The notes below the pieces were generated by a model. That model did no database searches, was not told where the DNA came from, and saw nothing but the letters and a program-made list of their open reading frames with translations. A stretch of DNA of 42,500 bases from Emiliania huxleyi CCMP1516. Lineage: Eukaryota; Haptophyta; Isochrysidales; Noelaerhabdaceae. The stretch is taken from assembly GCF_000372725.1 (NCBI RefSeq), contig NW_005200600.1, positions 321,773 through 364,272 on the forward strand, written 5' to 3'. Position 1 is the first letter of the stretch; the number at the start of each line of letters is the position of its first letter. Positions 9,233 to 19,658 of this stretch are shown piece after piece. A program made the translations under genes and the position numbers.

Positions 9233-10350
9233 ATGGCTGAGACGCTCGAGGACCGGCTATCGGCGCGCCTGACAGCACCCGCAGCCGCGCAGGTGGACGT
9301 AGTGGTTGGCACCTCCGCTGACTCGGACCGCGCCGCCGCGATCGTCTCGCTGATCAATGAGGCGTACGGGTATGGCCGCGAGAGCAAGGGCGGCGTCCTC
9401 CGCCGCCTCGCTGCGGGCGACGCCGGCTCTGGAGCAAACCGGGTGCTGCACCTGGCGCTCGCCCAGTGTGACGGAGGAACGGAGGTGGGATGCTGCCGGT
9501 CTTGGCTGCGGTGTGAGGTGCTCGGCTGGAGCCGCGGTGTCTGCCAGCTTGCAGGTGGTCGGCTGCTGCTCCTCGACACTCTGCACTGGCTGGACCCCGT
9601 GGGGGTGCGGCCACTGGGGGCTGATGGCGGTGAGGCAAGACAGAACCGGAACCCGAACCCGAACCGGTGGGCTGGTGGGCTCCTCTTCATTCCACGCCCC
9701 GCTCTGAGCAGGTGCGGCCCGACATGCAGGGGCGGGGAATTGCCTCGGCGCTCGCGGCTGCGGCGGAGGCTTGGCTGGCCGCGTCTGCTTGTCCACGGCT
9801 GGAGAGCCCCACGTCCATGACCTGCCGAGGACACGTGCCACAGGCGCGGTGCAGCCGTGGCGGGAGGAGGCTCTAGGACTTGTGCGCGGACATGTCCCCG
9901 ACGCATCCCATAGGCGCGGCTGGCCGCGGCTGGCTGCCACAGCGTGCAGATTGAGTACGAGTACCTCGGCGACGACCGCGCTCGGAGATGCGGACCGTGT
10001 GAGGCGAAGAGCTGTGAAGAGAGACTCGGTGCGTCTGTGAGCAGGGGACGCGTACTCGGATCGACTCTTCCTCTGGTACGAGTCGTCCGCCGGCTTCCAC
10101 TGCTCCCAAGGAAGCCCCCCCCCCCCTCCCCCTCCCCCTCTCCCCTCTTCTGCCTCCACCCCTCGCGCCATCGGCCCTGCCCCTGCCAAATCCGCCTGCC
10201 CGCGCCCACCCCCTCGCCCTCGCAGGCAAGCCGCGCGCCGGCTGCCACCAGTTCCGGCGCTGCAGGAAGCGACTCGAGCCGGCCCCGGGCGAGAAGGGCA
10301 GTGCCGCTGCTTCTCTGCCGCGAGTCCTGCCGTTGTGCCAATTGATGTGA
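9233..10350 (+). CDS. GNAT-family N-acetyltransferase, six exons
   Basis: Predicted acetyl-CoA-dependent N-acetyltransferase. Exon 1 (9233-9484) reads MAETLEDRLSARLT and SLINEAYGYGRES, then RVLHLALAQ. Exon 2 (9555-9629) carries VVGCCSSTLCTGW and GCGHWGLMAV. Exon 3 (9712 to about 9787) carries the acetyl-CoA-binding motif A, VRPDMQGRGIASALAAAAEA (Q-x-x-G-x-G/A form). Exon 4 (about 9943-9977) reads VQIEYEYLGDD. Exon 5 (10045-10113) reads DAYSDRLFLWYESSAGF. Exon 6 (10226-10350) reads KPRAGCHQFRRCRKRL to the TGA at 10348. The exon 3/4 junction could not be placed cleanly; the others join in frame, with GT, GT, GC and GC donors. Several introns begin with a degenerate copy of the next exon's start (see findings). 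Substrate is unknown. Confidence 0.7.
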
Positions 10351-10539
10351 AACTAGTAGGAGCGCATGTCCGTGGGAAACGTTGAGTGAAGCTTGCACCG
10401 CCCTTCCCGATGCACCATCGTACAGCACACGGTACCGCCGGGGTATGTACCATTATTCGTGTATACAGATCGTGTAGATATTTTCTTTATTCTCTTTGGC
10501 GTTTTGGGATGCGCAGCAAAACTGGCAGTTTAACATTAA

Positions 10540-10691
10540 TAGTATGTCTTGGAGTGAAAAGTTTTTCGATGAGGTGGGGGTCCGTGGTGAGCCGATTCCC
10601 AGATTCTCCAGATTCCCCCTCGAAAACCGTGCGTTTTAATTCATTGCGGCCGCGGGTTTGCTCGGATTACTTTTCACTCGAAGACATACTA
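10540..10691. repeat. Terminal-inverted-repeat element candidate (23-bp arms, 22/23 match)
   Basis: The left arm 10540-10562 (tagtatgtcttggagtgaaa followed by agt) is the reverse complement of 10669-10691 apart from one base. The arms enclose about 106 bases without an open frame. The element sits in a lower-GC island unlike its surroundings. This fits a MITE-like non-autonomous element or a transcribed hairpin; no clear target-site duplication was seen. Confidence 0.55.
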
Positions 10692-12104
10692 GTTTTTTGG
10701 CGTGTTCCGGTGCCTACAAAAAATATCCGAGATCATATGGAGCTGACCACAGGGTTTGCGGCGATCACTGTCCTACCAGCGGACACAGTGGGCCGCGGAC
10801 ACCCGTGAACGACCTTAACTCATAACTGGGCGCAGCACTTGGAGCACTTGGAGCACTTGGAGTGCAGTCGGTAACCTCACATCCAGGGCCGGTGAGCTGA
10901 GAAGCGCATCCAGCGGGCCGGATGATCGGTATCGGGCTACGGGCTAGAGAGCCCTGACCCCTAGCGGTAGGGGGGGGCGCGCATTCGCAGGGCAAGGGCC
11001 TTAAAGTAAACACGGGTCTCCGAGGGTTAGTTCTGCGCTTTGGGTGTCCCCTAGCGGCGGAACGCCCCCTCTACTCGGAGCTAGACATGTTTTCTTTCTT
11101 TTTCTACTCGGAGCCAGTGATACGAGAATACGCGCATGTTACGAGAATACACACTGCCCCCACGGAGTACCTGTACTACTCGACGATAATACAAGAATAC
11201 GCAGCTTGGAAGTTGCAGACGCCTATAAAGAAAAACAGCGAGCTAAATTTCGGCGGCTAAAAAGCAAAGGACGGGCGCTTTTTTGATCGGCAAAGGAAAG
11301 TTGGAGTAACGGCGACGGCGTTCGCAATGAAGTCGCCTGTCGAGCAGCTTCCGCGGCGCGCCTGCGCCGCGGGGTTGACCGACAGCCGCGCCTCTCGCGC
11401 CTCCCGCGCCACGCGCGGCGACGCGCACCCTGCGCGCCAGTCGGCGCACTGGCAGTACTGCACCAGCCAGCACGGCGTGGAGCAATGCATCCAGGGCATT
11501 GTGCTGGGCGCCAACCAGCATGCCTCAGGACAGAGCAAGGGAGCATGCTGCGCACCCTGGCGCAGCGCCAGCTCGCCTCCAACCAGGCATTCTCACCACT
11601 GCACAGCCGCCCACGAGCGCCCGCAGCTGCACTGCTCAACGCTGAAGCTCAGGAGCCTCCCCTTGTTGTCACAGCTTTGTGCAGTGCAGCGTGCGAGCAG
11701 CGCAGCGCCAGGCAGACCCGTGGCACGCCCGGGCGGCTGTGGGACGGAGGCCCGCCGAGCGAGTGCGAGCCGCATCGGCGGCCATGTCTCCCGCCGCCGC
11801 GAGCGAGCGGCGCAAAGAGGCAGCGTCGCGCATGCTTTTCCGTAACGGTCTCGCGGCGCAGGTTTTTTGGCTTCGGTTTCGTCGCCAAGCATAGGTTTCA
11901 TTTGCATAGTCGGCCGTCCTAGGACGTACGTCATTTCGAGGCGCGATTTCGGTTCTCGCGTGTATCTCGCTGCGCAATGGGAGTTAGCGCGCTCGCTCGC
12001 AGAGCGGCGCCTGCTAGCCAAGCGCGAATGCCTGGGTCGCTGAGCTCGCGCCGGTGGCCAACTGCGCCTCCGTGGCGACGCGCTCCGGCCACGAGCGAGG
12101 CATG

Positions 12105-12182
12105 AGTTGCATGTTGCATCTTGCAAGTTGCGTCTTGTGCGGGAATGCTCCTCTCCAAGCGCATCTGAAGATGCACAAAGTC
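12105..12182. repeat. Cluster of GCATCTTG/CAAGTTGC words with a short palindrome
   Basis: The stretch repeats ttgcat, gcatcttgcaagttgc and gcgtcttg and includes GCATCTGAAGATGC, a 14-base palindrome with a two-base centre (about 12160-12174). A similar word set occurs downstream of the ML-domain gene (19730-19895), in inverted orientation. They may be related short elements. Confidence 0.35.
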
Positions 12183-12877
12183 TTGCTGCAACGGTGCAAG
12201 GCAAGGGGAAAAGACATTCCCAACCTTTGGCTCTTCTACATTCGATATCGGTTTCCCGAGTGGATTTCGCGCTGCCCTGCTTTGTGCAGCTAGAGTGTAG
12301 AGAAACGCGAGACTCGAAACGTCACTGCAAAAGTATCGCGTGTACACAGATGTAATAAGGGGGGAGGGGGGGGGGGGGGGTTGCTTTTCAAACCGTTTGA
12401 GTACACACAGCAGTCCGCCGGTGCTCACACCTCGTTCGAAGCAAGCGTGAACACTCATGTCGGTGCCCACATGACGGGCTGTGGCCTTTTGCCCTCGAAA
12501 AAAAGAGCACATCGACCTGGAGACGCAGTCTCTAAGACCTGCAGTACTTGTTGGGACCTCCAATAGGTTTTGACGTGCGAGAAGTCGCACAGGACACGTC
12601 CTCCCGTCGCAGCGCGCGTGCCATATCTTCACCCATGCGCGGTTTGTAGCACACGACCAGTCGCTGCGTGTGCTCACCGTCCAGCCAATGCTTGACACTT
12701 CGAAATTGCACACCGTCCTCCCTCTTGCGAAAGATGTGAAGCGCGATGCTGTCGTGAAAAAAAACAAACAGCGCGGCTGGGCCAGCTGGGCTGGGCGACA
12801 TCCGCCTTTTGCTCCACCTTTGCAGCGACAGCCAGCGGCTGGACCGGCGCACCGGCGGCCGGGAGCCACCCCAGCTC

Positions 12878-14357
12878 ATGGAGACGCTGCTCGTGGAGAC
12901 GCGGGCCTCCTCCTCCTCCTCCCGCCGGCGCACGGCGCTCGTCCTCGCCTGTGCGCTGTGCGGCCTTATCCTGGGCTGCGTCCCTGCGGCGCTCCGCCGC
13001 CGCGACGCGCCCAGGCTGCAGGCGTGGGAGTTCGCCGAGCTGCCGCTCGACGGCCGCTGGGACGCGATCACCGACCTCTGGGAGCGGCCCCTCTGCGGCA
13101 ACTTTTGCGGCTCGATGTGGCGAGCAGCGCTCGCGGAGAGACGCTCGCGAGACACCGCCTCCACGCACGCCTTCGCCGCGCCGCCTCGCGCGCCCACACG
13201 CGTCGCCCACACGCGTCGGGCCACTGCAGACCCACGGCGGCCCGCCACAGGTGCAACGGCGGCTTCCTGAGCGAGTGGGACGCGGACAGCGAGCACTGCG
13301 GCCCCGAGTACGGCGACGTGAGCCGGTCGGCGGACGGGCGGCCGTCGTGCATGGACGCGTGCTGCCGCGAGCACGACATCTGCTGCGCGCCGGGTGGCAC
13401 CGACCTCGGCGCCACGCGCGGCTGCAACGCCGGCCTCGCACGCTGTCTCGAGCGGTGCGGCGAGGGCGACGGGCGGGACGACGCGTGCGAGGGCCTGATC
13501 TCGCTCGGCATGTCGGCGATGCACGGCACGGAGCTCTGCTGCGGCCGCCCCTGCCCCGCCGCCGTCTACACTGCGCGGGCGAGCGCCGCCCTCACGCCCG
13601 TCCTCGCGCCGTACCTCAACTACACGCTCGGCACGGCGAAGCACGTGACGAGCCACCTGGAGGCGGGCTCGAGATCTGGGGAGATTCGGGGAGATATGAC
13701 GAGCCACCTGGAGGCGGGCTCGAGATTCGAGGAGATATGGGGAGACATGGGGAGACATGGGGAGATATGACAAGGAGGTCTCGAGAGATGGGGAGATATG
13801 ACGAGCCACCTGGAGAAGGGCTCGAGATCTGGAGAGATCTGGAGAGATCTGGAGAGATCTGGGGAGGTCTGGGGAGATCTGGCGAGACATGACATCTCGA
13901 GGAGGGCTCGAGCGGGCTCCGAGGGGGGCCCTGCGCCGCCTCCGACTCGCCCTCACCCGCACCCGCACCCTCACACCCGCAGGAGGGCTCCGAGAGGGTT
14001 CTGAGCCGCTTCCGAGCGGGCTCGCGGACTGTCCACTCCGCGGCCCGCGGCGCGGCCGAGAGCGTCACCGCCTTTTGCAACGACACCCTCGCCACCGCGC
14101 GGCGGAGCGTCGCGACGGCCGTCGCTTGGCCGCGCTGGCCGCGCTGGCCGTGGAGGGCGATTTGGGGCGCGCATGATGGCCACCGTTCGCCGGCGGCGGA
14201 GGCTGCGGCGGAGGAGGCTGCTGCCGAGAGGGCTGGCGGCGAGGCTGCAGCTGCGGCCGCGGCGCCGGCCGGTGTGAGTAGTGACCGGCGCCGCGGCGGC
14301 TGGTTCAGCCTCATGCACACGCACATGTTCGCTAGGTGGGGTCGGAGCCGTACATAG
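12878..14357 (+). CDS. Phospholipase A2-like protein with N-terminal membrane anchor, three exons
   Basis: Three exons join in frame to 336 aa: 12878-13119, 13251-13644 and 13983-14357. Residues 19-39 (ALVLACALCGLILGCVPAAL) form a signal anchor or signal peptide. Exon 2 carries the phospholipase A2 active-site signature CMDACCREHDICC, with the His-Asp pair at about 122-123, surrounded by many cysteines as in secreted PLA2 folds. The calcium loop is not clearly canonical, so catalysis is uncertain. The last exon reads EGSERVLSRFRAGSRTVHSA, then AVAWPRWPRWPWRAIWG, an Ala-rich stretch and a TAG at 14355. Intron 1 has a GC donor (GCGAGC); intron 2 has GT and is filled with a G-rich minisatellite. 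The two later junctions keep frame exactly, which supports the model. It probably acts on phospholipid at a membrane or outside the cell. Confidence 0.7.
13650..13910. repeat. G-rich minisatellite inside an intron
   Basis: Intron 2 of the PLA2-like gene contains repeated gacgagccacctggaggcgg/gctcgaga blocks (about 13650, 13697, 13800) and runs of ggggagacatg, ggagatctg and ggggagatatg. The GGGGAGAT core recurs in symplekin introns. The G-runs could form quadruplexes. Confidence 0.7.
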
Positions 14358-14688
14358 AGTCGTAGGTAGGACACGAGGTTAGAGGTTGCGCATCATAGGT
14401 CATACAGTAGCTTAGACAGGTCTCGTGCGGAAAAGCCCCGCGTGGTCGGGTGTGCGTGTCGCGGGTTAGCCTTGTGATACCGTTTTCGTGAGACTCTACA
14501 GACTACACAGTAACAACACAGCCTACACACCGCTTGTGCTTGTGCGCGAAAATGGCACAGTAACCGGGTATTCTATTTCTAATGGGACATGCGAATGCCA
14601 CGCTCGCTGCACCAGGCGGCCATGCCGACCCTCCGACGGCCCACACCGACGCTTCAGATGCGCTTCATCAGCGTCGCGCCGGCGGCGC
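14358..14688. other. Convergent intergenic space
   Basis: This 331-base gap separates the PLA2-like gene (plus) from the vWA gene (minus), so both 3' ends face it. No gene or structure is seen. The minus frame of the vWA gene remains open to 14523 if the last intron is not removed. Confidence 0.4.
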
Positions 14689-15856
14689 TCAATGGCGTCG
14701 ATGAACGGCTGGGTAGCCCTTGGCCTGCATGTCGCCGACGCAGAGCTAAGGAAGGCGTAAAATATTGAATATATTGCTCCAATAGTTAGAGATGCGATCA
14801 ATATCAGTGGCGGTAGCGAGGAGAGCGTGGTGCCATCGAAAGTCTGCACGCCTGCGGCGTCTGCCGATGGCGCGATGAGCGAGAGCACCGCCTCCGACAG
14901 CGCGCCCATGATGGCCGCCTTGAACTTGTGCGCGCCGTCGGTGAGCGAGAGCACGCCGAAGCCGTCGCCGCCCGGGTACTGCTCGGCGAGCATGTTGTAA
15001 AAGATGTCGGTGTACGAGTTCAGCTTGGTCGCGAGGAGGTCGACGCCCTGCTCGTTGGCGAGCCGGCCGAGCAGCGTGGGCAGCGGCGTGCGCTGGTCGG
15101 GGCACAGTCCGGCGGGGAAATCGTCTCCGCCGCGCCCCTGCCCACTGTAGCCGTGGGCCGGAGCGTCGGCGATGAAGACGGCCACCCTCACGTCGCCCCG
15201 CCACTCGAGCCGCAGCGCGCTCTCGATCGCGATGATCACGTCCTCCGGCCCGTCGCCGCCGCCGTTTGCCCCCTCTCTCCCGATGGCCGCGGTGACCTCG
15301 TCGACTCGGCTGAGCGGCACGAACTCGTGCACGACCACGCGCGGCGCGTGCGGCGAGTTGCGCTCTCCCCAGTCGCGGTAGCCAACAAAGGAGACGCGCA
15401 CCTCGCCGACGGCGAGGTCGGCCTTGAGCCCGCGGATCACGTTGCTCACGTGCGTCTTGCACTGGTCGATCCAGCGTCCCATCGAGCCCGTCAGGTCCAG
15501 GATGAAGCAGACGTCCACAATTTCCGCGCCGCGGCTCGGCATCGGCCGGAGGTTGGCGCGCGGCTTGAAGCGACCCACCGCCGCGTCGGCCGCCTCGCGC
15601 AGCCGGTGGACGAGCAGCAGCCGCATCCCGTGCGCCTTGAGCGACGCGGTCGCGCCGGCAAGCTCGGCGGGGTCGGAGGCAGGCGTGAAGCCGGAGCAGA
15701 CGACGAGGACGTCGCCCGCGCCGCCGTCGACCGCTTCGAGCATGCGCGTGCCGCCCGCCAGCAGCCGCGCCGCGCCGCTGCCGCCGCCGCCGCCGTGGCG
15801 AAACGGCTCCGCCGCGCGAGCGACGAACGCCTCGAAGGACGGCGTCAGCACGGGCA

Positions 15857-15894
<38 letters not shown>

Positions 15895-16757
15895 GGCGCC
15901 GACGCGCCCGGGGCGCCCGGCTCAGCCGCCGCCGCCGCCTCGGCCTCGGCCTGAGCGATGGCGGCGTCCTCCTCGGGAGAGGTGACGGCGATGAGCTCGC
16001 CGTCAACGGCCACGTGCCGCAGCTTCTGCGAGCAGGCCGCCACAAAGGCGGCGAGGAGGAGCGCAGGCGGCTGCGAGGGCGGCACGCCCCGCCCCTCGGC
16101 TGTCAGCACGACGGGCAGCGTCGGCAGCGCGCCGCCCTCGCTCAGCGACGCCATCGCGTCGGGCGTGCGCCCCGCCGCGTCGCCGCCCGACGCGCCGGCC
16201 TCGGCGGCCGCCTCGAGCTGCTCGAGCATCGAGGCGGCCTTGGCCTTGAGCTGCTCGCGCGCCGCCTTGAGCGCGGCGATGGCCTTGGCGATGCGGCGCG
16301 GCAGCAGCTCCAGCTCGTCGTCGCCGCCCTCCGCCGCCGCCTGCACAATGTCGGTGATGTCGGGCACCGCCTTGTCCGACGCGGCCATCGCCTTCTTCCA
16401 CCGCGCCGCCGTCTCCGGGTCCTTGAGCAGCGCCTTGCGGCACTTGGCCAGCGCGCCCTTGGGCGCCTTCTTGAAGTCGATCGCGTCGAGCCGCTTCGCG
16501 GCCAGCAGCGGCTCGAGCAGGTGGCCAGCTTCCGCCAGCCGCATGTTCAGCCCGGCGCGCAGCTTGCGGTACTTGGCGCGGAGCGCGTCCTTGCCCAGCT
16601 CGCCGTTACCCTCGCGCTTCCGCTTGCCCGTCGCGCCGCCTTCGCCCTCGGCCGCCGCGCTGCTTTCGCCCTCGGCCGCCGCGCTGGCTTCGCCCTCGGC
16701 CGCCGCGCTGCTTTCGCCCTCGGCCGCCGCGCTGGCTTCGCCCTCGGCCGCCGCGCT
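14689..16757 (-). CDS. von Willebrand factor A domain protein (alpha-kinase-associated vWA type)
   Basis: A large minus frame (14850-16757) encodes an Ala/Lys-rich helical N-terminal region (KDALRAKYRKLRAGLNMRLA), a middle segment with an Ala-Pro run, and a C-terminal vWA domain. The domain's metal-binding MIDAS motif is DVCFILDLTGSMGRWIDQ (DxTGSM form). It continues with VSFVGYRDWGE, an EDVIIAIESAL helix and VAVFIADAPAHGY. This vWA type occurs with alpha-kinases and in ubiquitous eukaryotic proteins; no kinase domain is present here. A last short exon (14689-14745, LCVGDMQAKGYPAVHRRH) joins in frame after a 104-base intron with a GT donor. The start is unresolved: the open frame runs up to a stop at 16758 without an early ATG, the first internal one being at 16544. 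Either translation begins there or an upstream exon is missing. Confidence 0.65.
16640..16757. repeat. Five-copy 24-bp coding repeat
   Basis: Five copies of a 24-base unit lie at the 5' end of the vWA frame. In that frame they read AAEGESSA/AAEGEASA. The same DNA reads GGRGRSQR/GGRGRKQR in a second frame and ARRPRAKP/ARRPRAKA in a third, all three open. The vWA frame is preferred because it continues into the conserved part. Confidence 0.7.
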
Positions 16758-17676
16758 TCATTCGGTGAATTTTCTCCTTGACGTTCCTCTGGCCCGCCGC
16801 GCTCTCCCTGTCGTAGCGGCCGTGACTCATCTGCTTCGGGCAGCATCGGTGTTCTTTGAGCTCTTTCTGAGCCGATGGTGCTTCCACTGATTGCACCGCG
16901 CCTCGCTGTGCCTTCGTGGAGCCGGGTGGACGCGGGGCCTTCCGAGGGACGCGTCCAAAGTGACCCATCCTGCAGCACATGACGACCGCCCGCTTGTGCA
17001 AGCGTGATCACGCGCTGCTGCACTGGCTGCTGCTGCTGCTGCACTGGCTGCTGCTGCACCTGCGCCGGCGCACGCATAAACCCCGCACTTGTGTAGGCGG
17101 ACAATGATGATGCCGCGCGGGCGGAGTGGCGGAACGAGGACGCTGCCGTCAGACGAGGGATTGCTATCATACGCAAGCACGAGCCGTCGGTGACGCGACG
17201 GCGTGCACATCACCGTTGGCCAGCTGCTAAGCGCGAAACCCTGCCGGATCCCCTGCCCGTGTCGGATGCGTCCAAACGAGTAGACACACACCGGCGGGCG
17301 CTTTCGAGGCGAGCATTTTTTCTAACCACATGGACATGGACATGGACATGGACATGGACATGGACATGGACATGGACATGGACATGGACCTATTCTGCGG
17401 CACGATAGCTATTTGGGCTGCAACATACATGTGCCTAGGTGCCTACACTCGACTGCAACGGCGCGCGCAGAAGAACATTTTGGGGCTTCTGGCCGGTGTG
17501 GACGCCGTTGTTTCGCAGCTCGGGGGGGGCGTGGCGGAAATGCGTGGCGCCTCGAAAATGTTCGTAAGAGCTACACATCGAAAATTATTAAATTTCGGAC
17601 GTACGTAGACTTGCCCAGACGAGGCACAGAGCAACCCCGTCCAATCGGCTTCGCAAGTCGACCCGCCAACCAATCC
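16758..17676. other. Divergent intergenic region
   Basis: About 0.9 kb lies between the vWA gene (minus) and the unknown gene (plus), so it should hold both promoters. A CAG/CTG-type run (17028-17060) and the ACATGG microsatellite (17328-17388) are present. A minus-strand frame (16606-17001, MHKRAVVMCCRMGHFGR) may include a missing 5' exon of the vWA gene (MSHGRYDRESAAGQRNVKEK), but this is unproven. Confidence 0.4.
17328..17388. repeat. Hexanucleotide microsatellite (ACATGG), about ten copies
   Basis: Ten perfect copies of acatgg. It is the first of several CATG-centred hexamer repeats in this window (others at 29167-29226 and 35274-35335). It lies about 290 bases upstream of the unknown plus-strand gene. 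Confidence 0.9.
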
Positions 17677-19019
17677 ATGCATATGACCTCCGTCACCGCC
17701 GCCGCCGCGCCAGCTGCCACCGGCGCCGAGCTGGTCGTGCCACCGCTGCCGCCCAGGCTGCCCAACGACGCGAGCCAGGAGGAGAAGGCGGCGCGCGAAG
17801 CCATCATGAAGGAGCGCCGACGCATCCAGAAGGCGATCAACGAGCAGAAGAGGGGCAAGCGGGATCGCAGCGAGCGGGAGCAGCTGAGTGGTGCGCAACA
17901 TCGCAAGCAGGCTGAAGCGGAGGCGAAGCGAGCCGACGCCAACCGCCGCCGCCAGTCCGTCTCCCAGCACCGCCGCGCAGCTCGAGAGAAGAAGCGGCCG
18001 AGGCTCGGCGAGAGCTTCGGCTCGATTCGACAACGCGAGGAGCAGCGACTGCTGGGCAACTCGTTCGTCTTCGAGGACCAGCGCGTGCGCGTGTGCGAGG
18101 GCGTCGCGTGTGGGCCCTCGTGCAAGACGGTGCGGCTAGCGGCGTGGTGCCCATCCATGACGCCGCGAGTTTCTGGGGCCCAGAGTGGGCGTCGTGCTTG
18201 GCCGTGCCCGTGAAGGCTGGGCAGTGCGGCACTGTGCTGCGGCGCGCCGAGCTGTGCGTGCAGGAGAAGGGCGGCAGCGTGAGCAGCTTGAAGCTGAGCA
18301 GCGCTGGCTTTGCGCAAATCGAGGGGCCGCAGCACTTCCACACGGTGCAGCTCGACGACGTCAGCACGCCGGTGATGCTCTCACCCTACCACGTCCAGCC
18401 CTGGCCGGCCATCGGACAGGAGGTCGGCTGGATGCCGTCCGAGCCGCAGGACATCGCCACCGTCAAGTACTTTCACAACACGCAGGACCCGGACTTCGAC
18501 GTGGACGATCCCGAGGACAACAGCTATTACGTGCTCTCGCGGCCGTTCTACGCCTTGCCCGCCCACGTAGAGGTTGTGGCGCCGGTGGGCGGGCGCGTGC
18601 GCGTGGGCTCTTGGGTGAGGCTGCGCGAGCCCCACCCCGAGGCTGACCCTGACGACGGCGCGTGGGGCTTCCGCGAGCCGCCGCCCGCCGTCGCCGCCGA
18701 GATGCTCTCTAGCGTGGGCCGGACCGAGCTGACCCCGGCGGACGTGGAGCGGCTCATGTCCACGCCGCAGATGGCTGTCGCGAGCGCGCATGTGCTCGTC
18801 GTCAAGTCCATCTGCGAGGACTGCGGGCAGTGTCTCGAGCTCGAGGACACCTTCTACGCATCTCACCGCGATCTCACGCCGCTCATCCCTGGCTGGGAGC
18901 AGAGAGAGCCATGTCGCTTCCACTGCACCTACGACCACCAGTACTTGTGCGATCACATGTTCGATCTAACACACGTAGGAGAGTGCGTCTGGGCCTGCAA
19001 GGAGTGCGACCCTGAGTAA
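17677..19019 (+). CDS. Unknown protein with basic coiled N-terminus and Cys-rich C-terminus; +2 frame break
   Basis: Not recognised. From ATG 17677 the frame reads an Ala-rich start, then a basic helical region (QEEKAAREAIMKERRRIQKA, REKKRPRLGESFGS), to FVFEDQRVRV near 18093. The protein then continues two bases over as RGRRVWALVQDGAASGVVPI through a globular region (HDAASFWGPEWASCLAVPV) and ends at 19019. The C-terminus has CEDCGQCLELEDTF and HVGECVWACKECD, a possible metal-binding cysteine set. Joined, it would be about 446 aa. The break falls in GTGTG (18091-18095), where removing one GT restores the frame. No intron of plausible length fits. A slipped-strand or sequencing indel, or two separate genes, are alternatives. 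Confidence 0.5.
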
Positions 19020-19169
19020 AGCGGGAAACTTAAATTTCCTCCATTGTACCCATGCGGAGCCTTTTATTTTGTGCGGCGGACTTGTGTATCTGATACTGAC
19101 GAACGCCGGGAACGCGACGAAGCGGTCCGTGCTATCATCGCGTCGCGTGGTCGCGTGATCGACAAATCG

Positions 19170-19658
19170 ATGGTTGCACTTCTCGTGGCGCTCGTCGCCT
19201 CTTCCTCACCAACAAGCGTCTGGTTCGACTGCGCTGCCGACGAGAAGATCGTCGCTCCGAATATCACATTCAGCAACGTGAGCTCCTCGCCGGATCCGGT
19301 GGTGCACGGCGCGCAGCAGGTCATACGAAAGGTCGTGCATTACAATGGCACGGACACGCTCACCAATGTGACGGCGACGCTCTCGCAGTATTGGAAGGTC
19401 CTCGGCAAATGGGTGCGCTTCCTCAAGATCGACACCGACGTTTGCAAGGAGCACGCTGGCGCGTGCCCTTTTGCACCTGGCGATGCGCACGCCCTCACCA
19501 CGCACCACCCGCCGCTCCACTGGGGTACGCCCTACGGCTGGTATCGCTCCAAGCAGGTCTTCACAAACACGCTGACGGGCGAGAGGCTCGGCTGCTTAGA
19601 CGAGCGCTTCGAGTACTGCAAAGACAGCAACTCATGCAAGAAGGACAGCAGCGCTTGA
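19170..19658 (+). CDS. ML-domain (MD-2/NPC2-related) lipid-binding secreted protein
   Basis: Single-exon 162-aa protein. The ATG at 19170 is chosen because it starts a good signal peptide (MVALLVALVASSSPTSVWF); the frame is open further upstream but without protein-like sequence. The mature part begins with the WFDCAADEKIV pattern and has the ML-domain spacing of cysteines: an early Cys, CKEHAGACPFAPGD (the ML CPL-type motif), and late CLDERFEYC. Segments such as VRFLKIDTDVC alternate as expected for the immunoglobulin-like beta-sandwich. ML proteins bind sterol, phospholipid or lipopolysaccharide in a central pocket, usually in the endolysosome or outside the cell. The ligand here is unknown. 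Several N-glycosylation motifs (NIT, NVS, NGT, NVT) are visible. Confidence 0.7.
   Translation: MVALLVALVASSSPTSVWFDCAADEKIVAPNITFSNVSSSPDPVVHGAQQVIRKVVHYNGTDTLTNVTATLSQYWKVLGKWVRFLKIDTDVCKEHAGACPFAPGDAHALTTHHPPLHWGTPYGWYRSKQVFTNTLTGERLGCLDERFEYCKDSNSCKKDSSA

Larger units (their letters stand above)
10351..12877. other. Long gene-poor stretch
   Basis: About 2.5 kb in which no gene is supported. It contains a lower-GC block with an inverted repeat (10540-10691), a three-copy ten-base repeat gcacttggag (about 10835-10863), related short words around ctactcggag and tacgagaatac (11070-11210), and a poly-G run (12360-12380). Open frames on both strands between 11223 and 12204 are Arg/Ala/Ser-rich and none shows a domain. 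Confidence 0.45.

Noticed and set aside
9088..10453. Two long open frames (446 and 398 aa) on the minus strand
   Set aside because: They lie opposite the GNAT exons, whose motifs are conserved across introns; the minus products are Arg/Ser-rich without motifs.
12670..13770. Unspliced 366-aa frame through the PLA2-like region
   Set aside because: It reads through intron 1 and into the minisatellite; the spliced three-exon model keeps the signal anchor, the active site and the last exon in one frame.
14928..16781. 617-aa open frame on the plus strand
   Set aside because: It is antisense to the vWA gene, Arg/Ala-rich, and has no domain; the minus strand carries the MIDAS motif.
16606..17001. 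RGG-repeat protein on the minus strand
   Set aside because: The RGG repeats are an alternative frame of the 24-bp repeat at the 5' end of the vWA gene.
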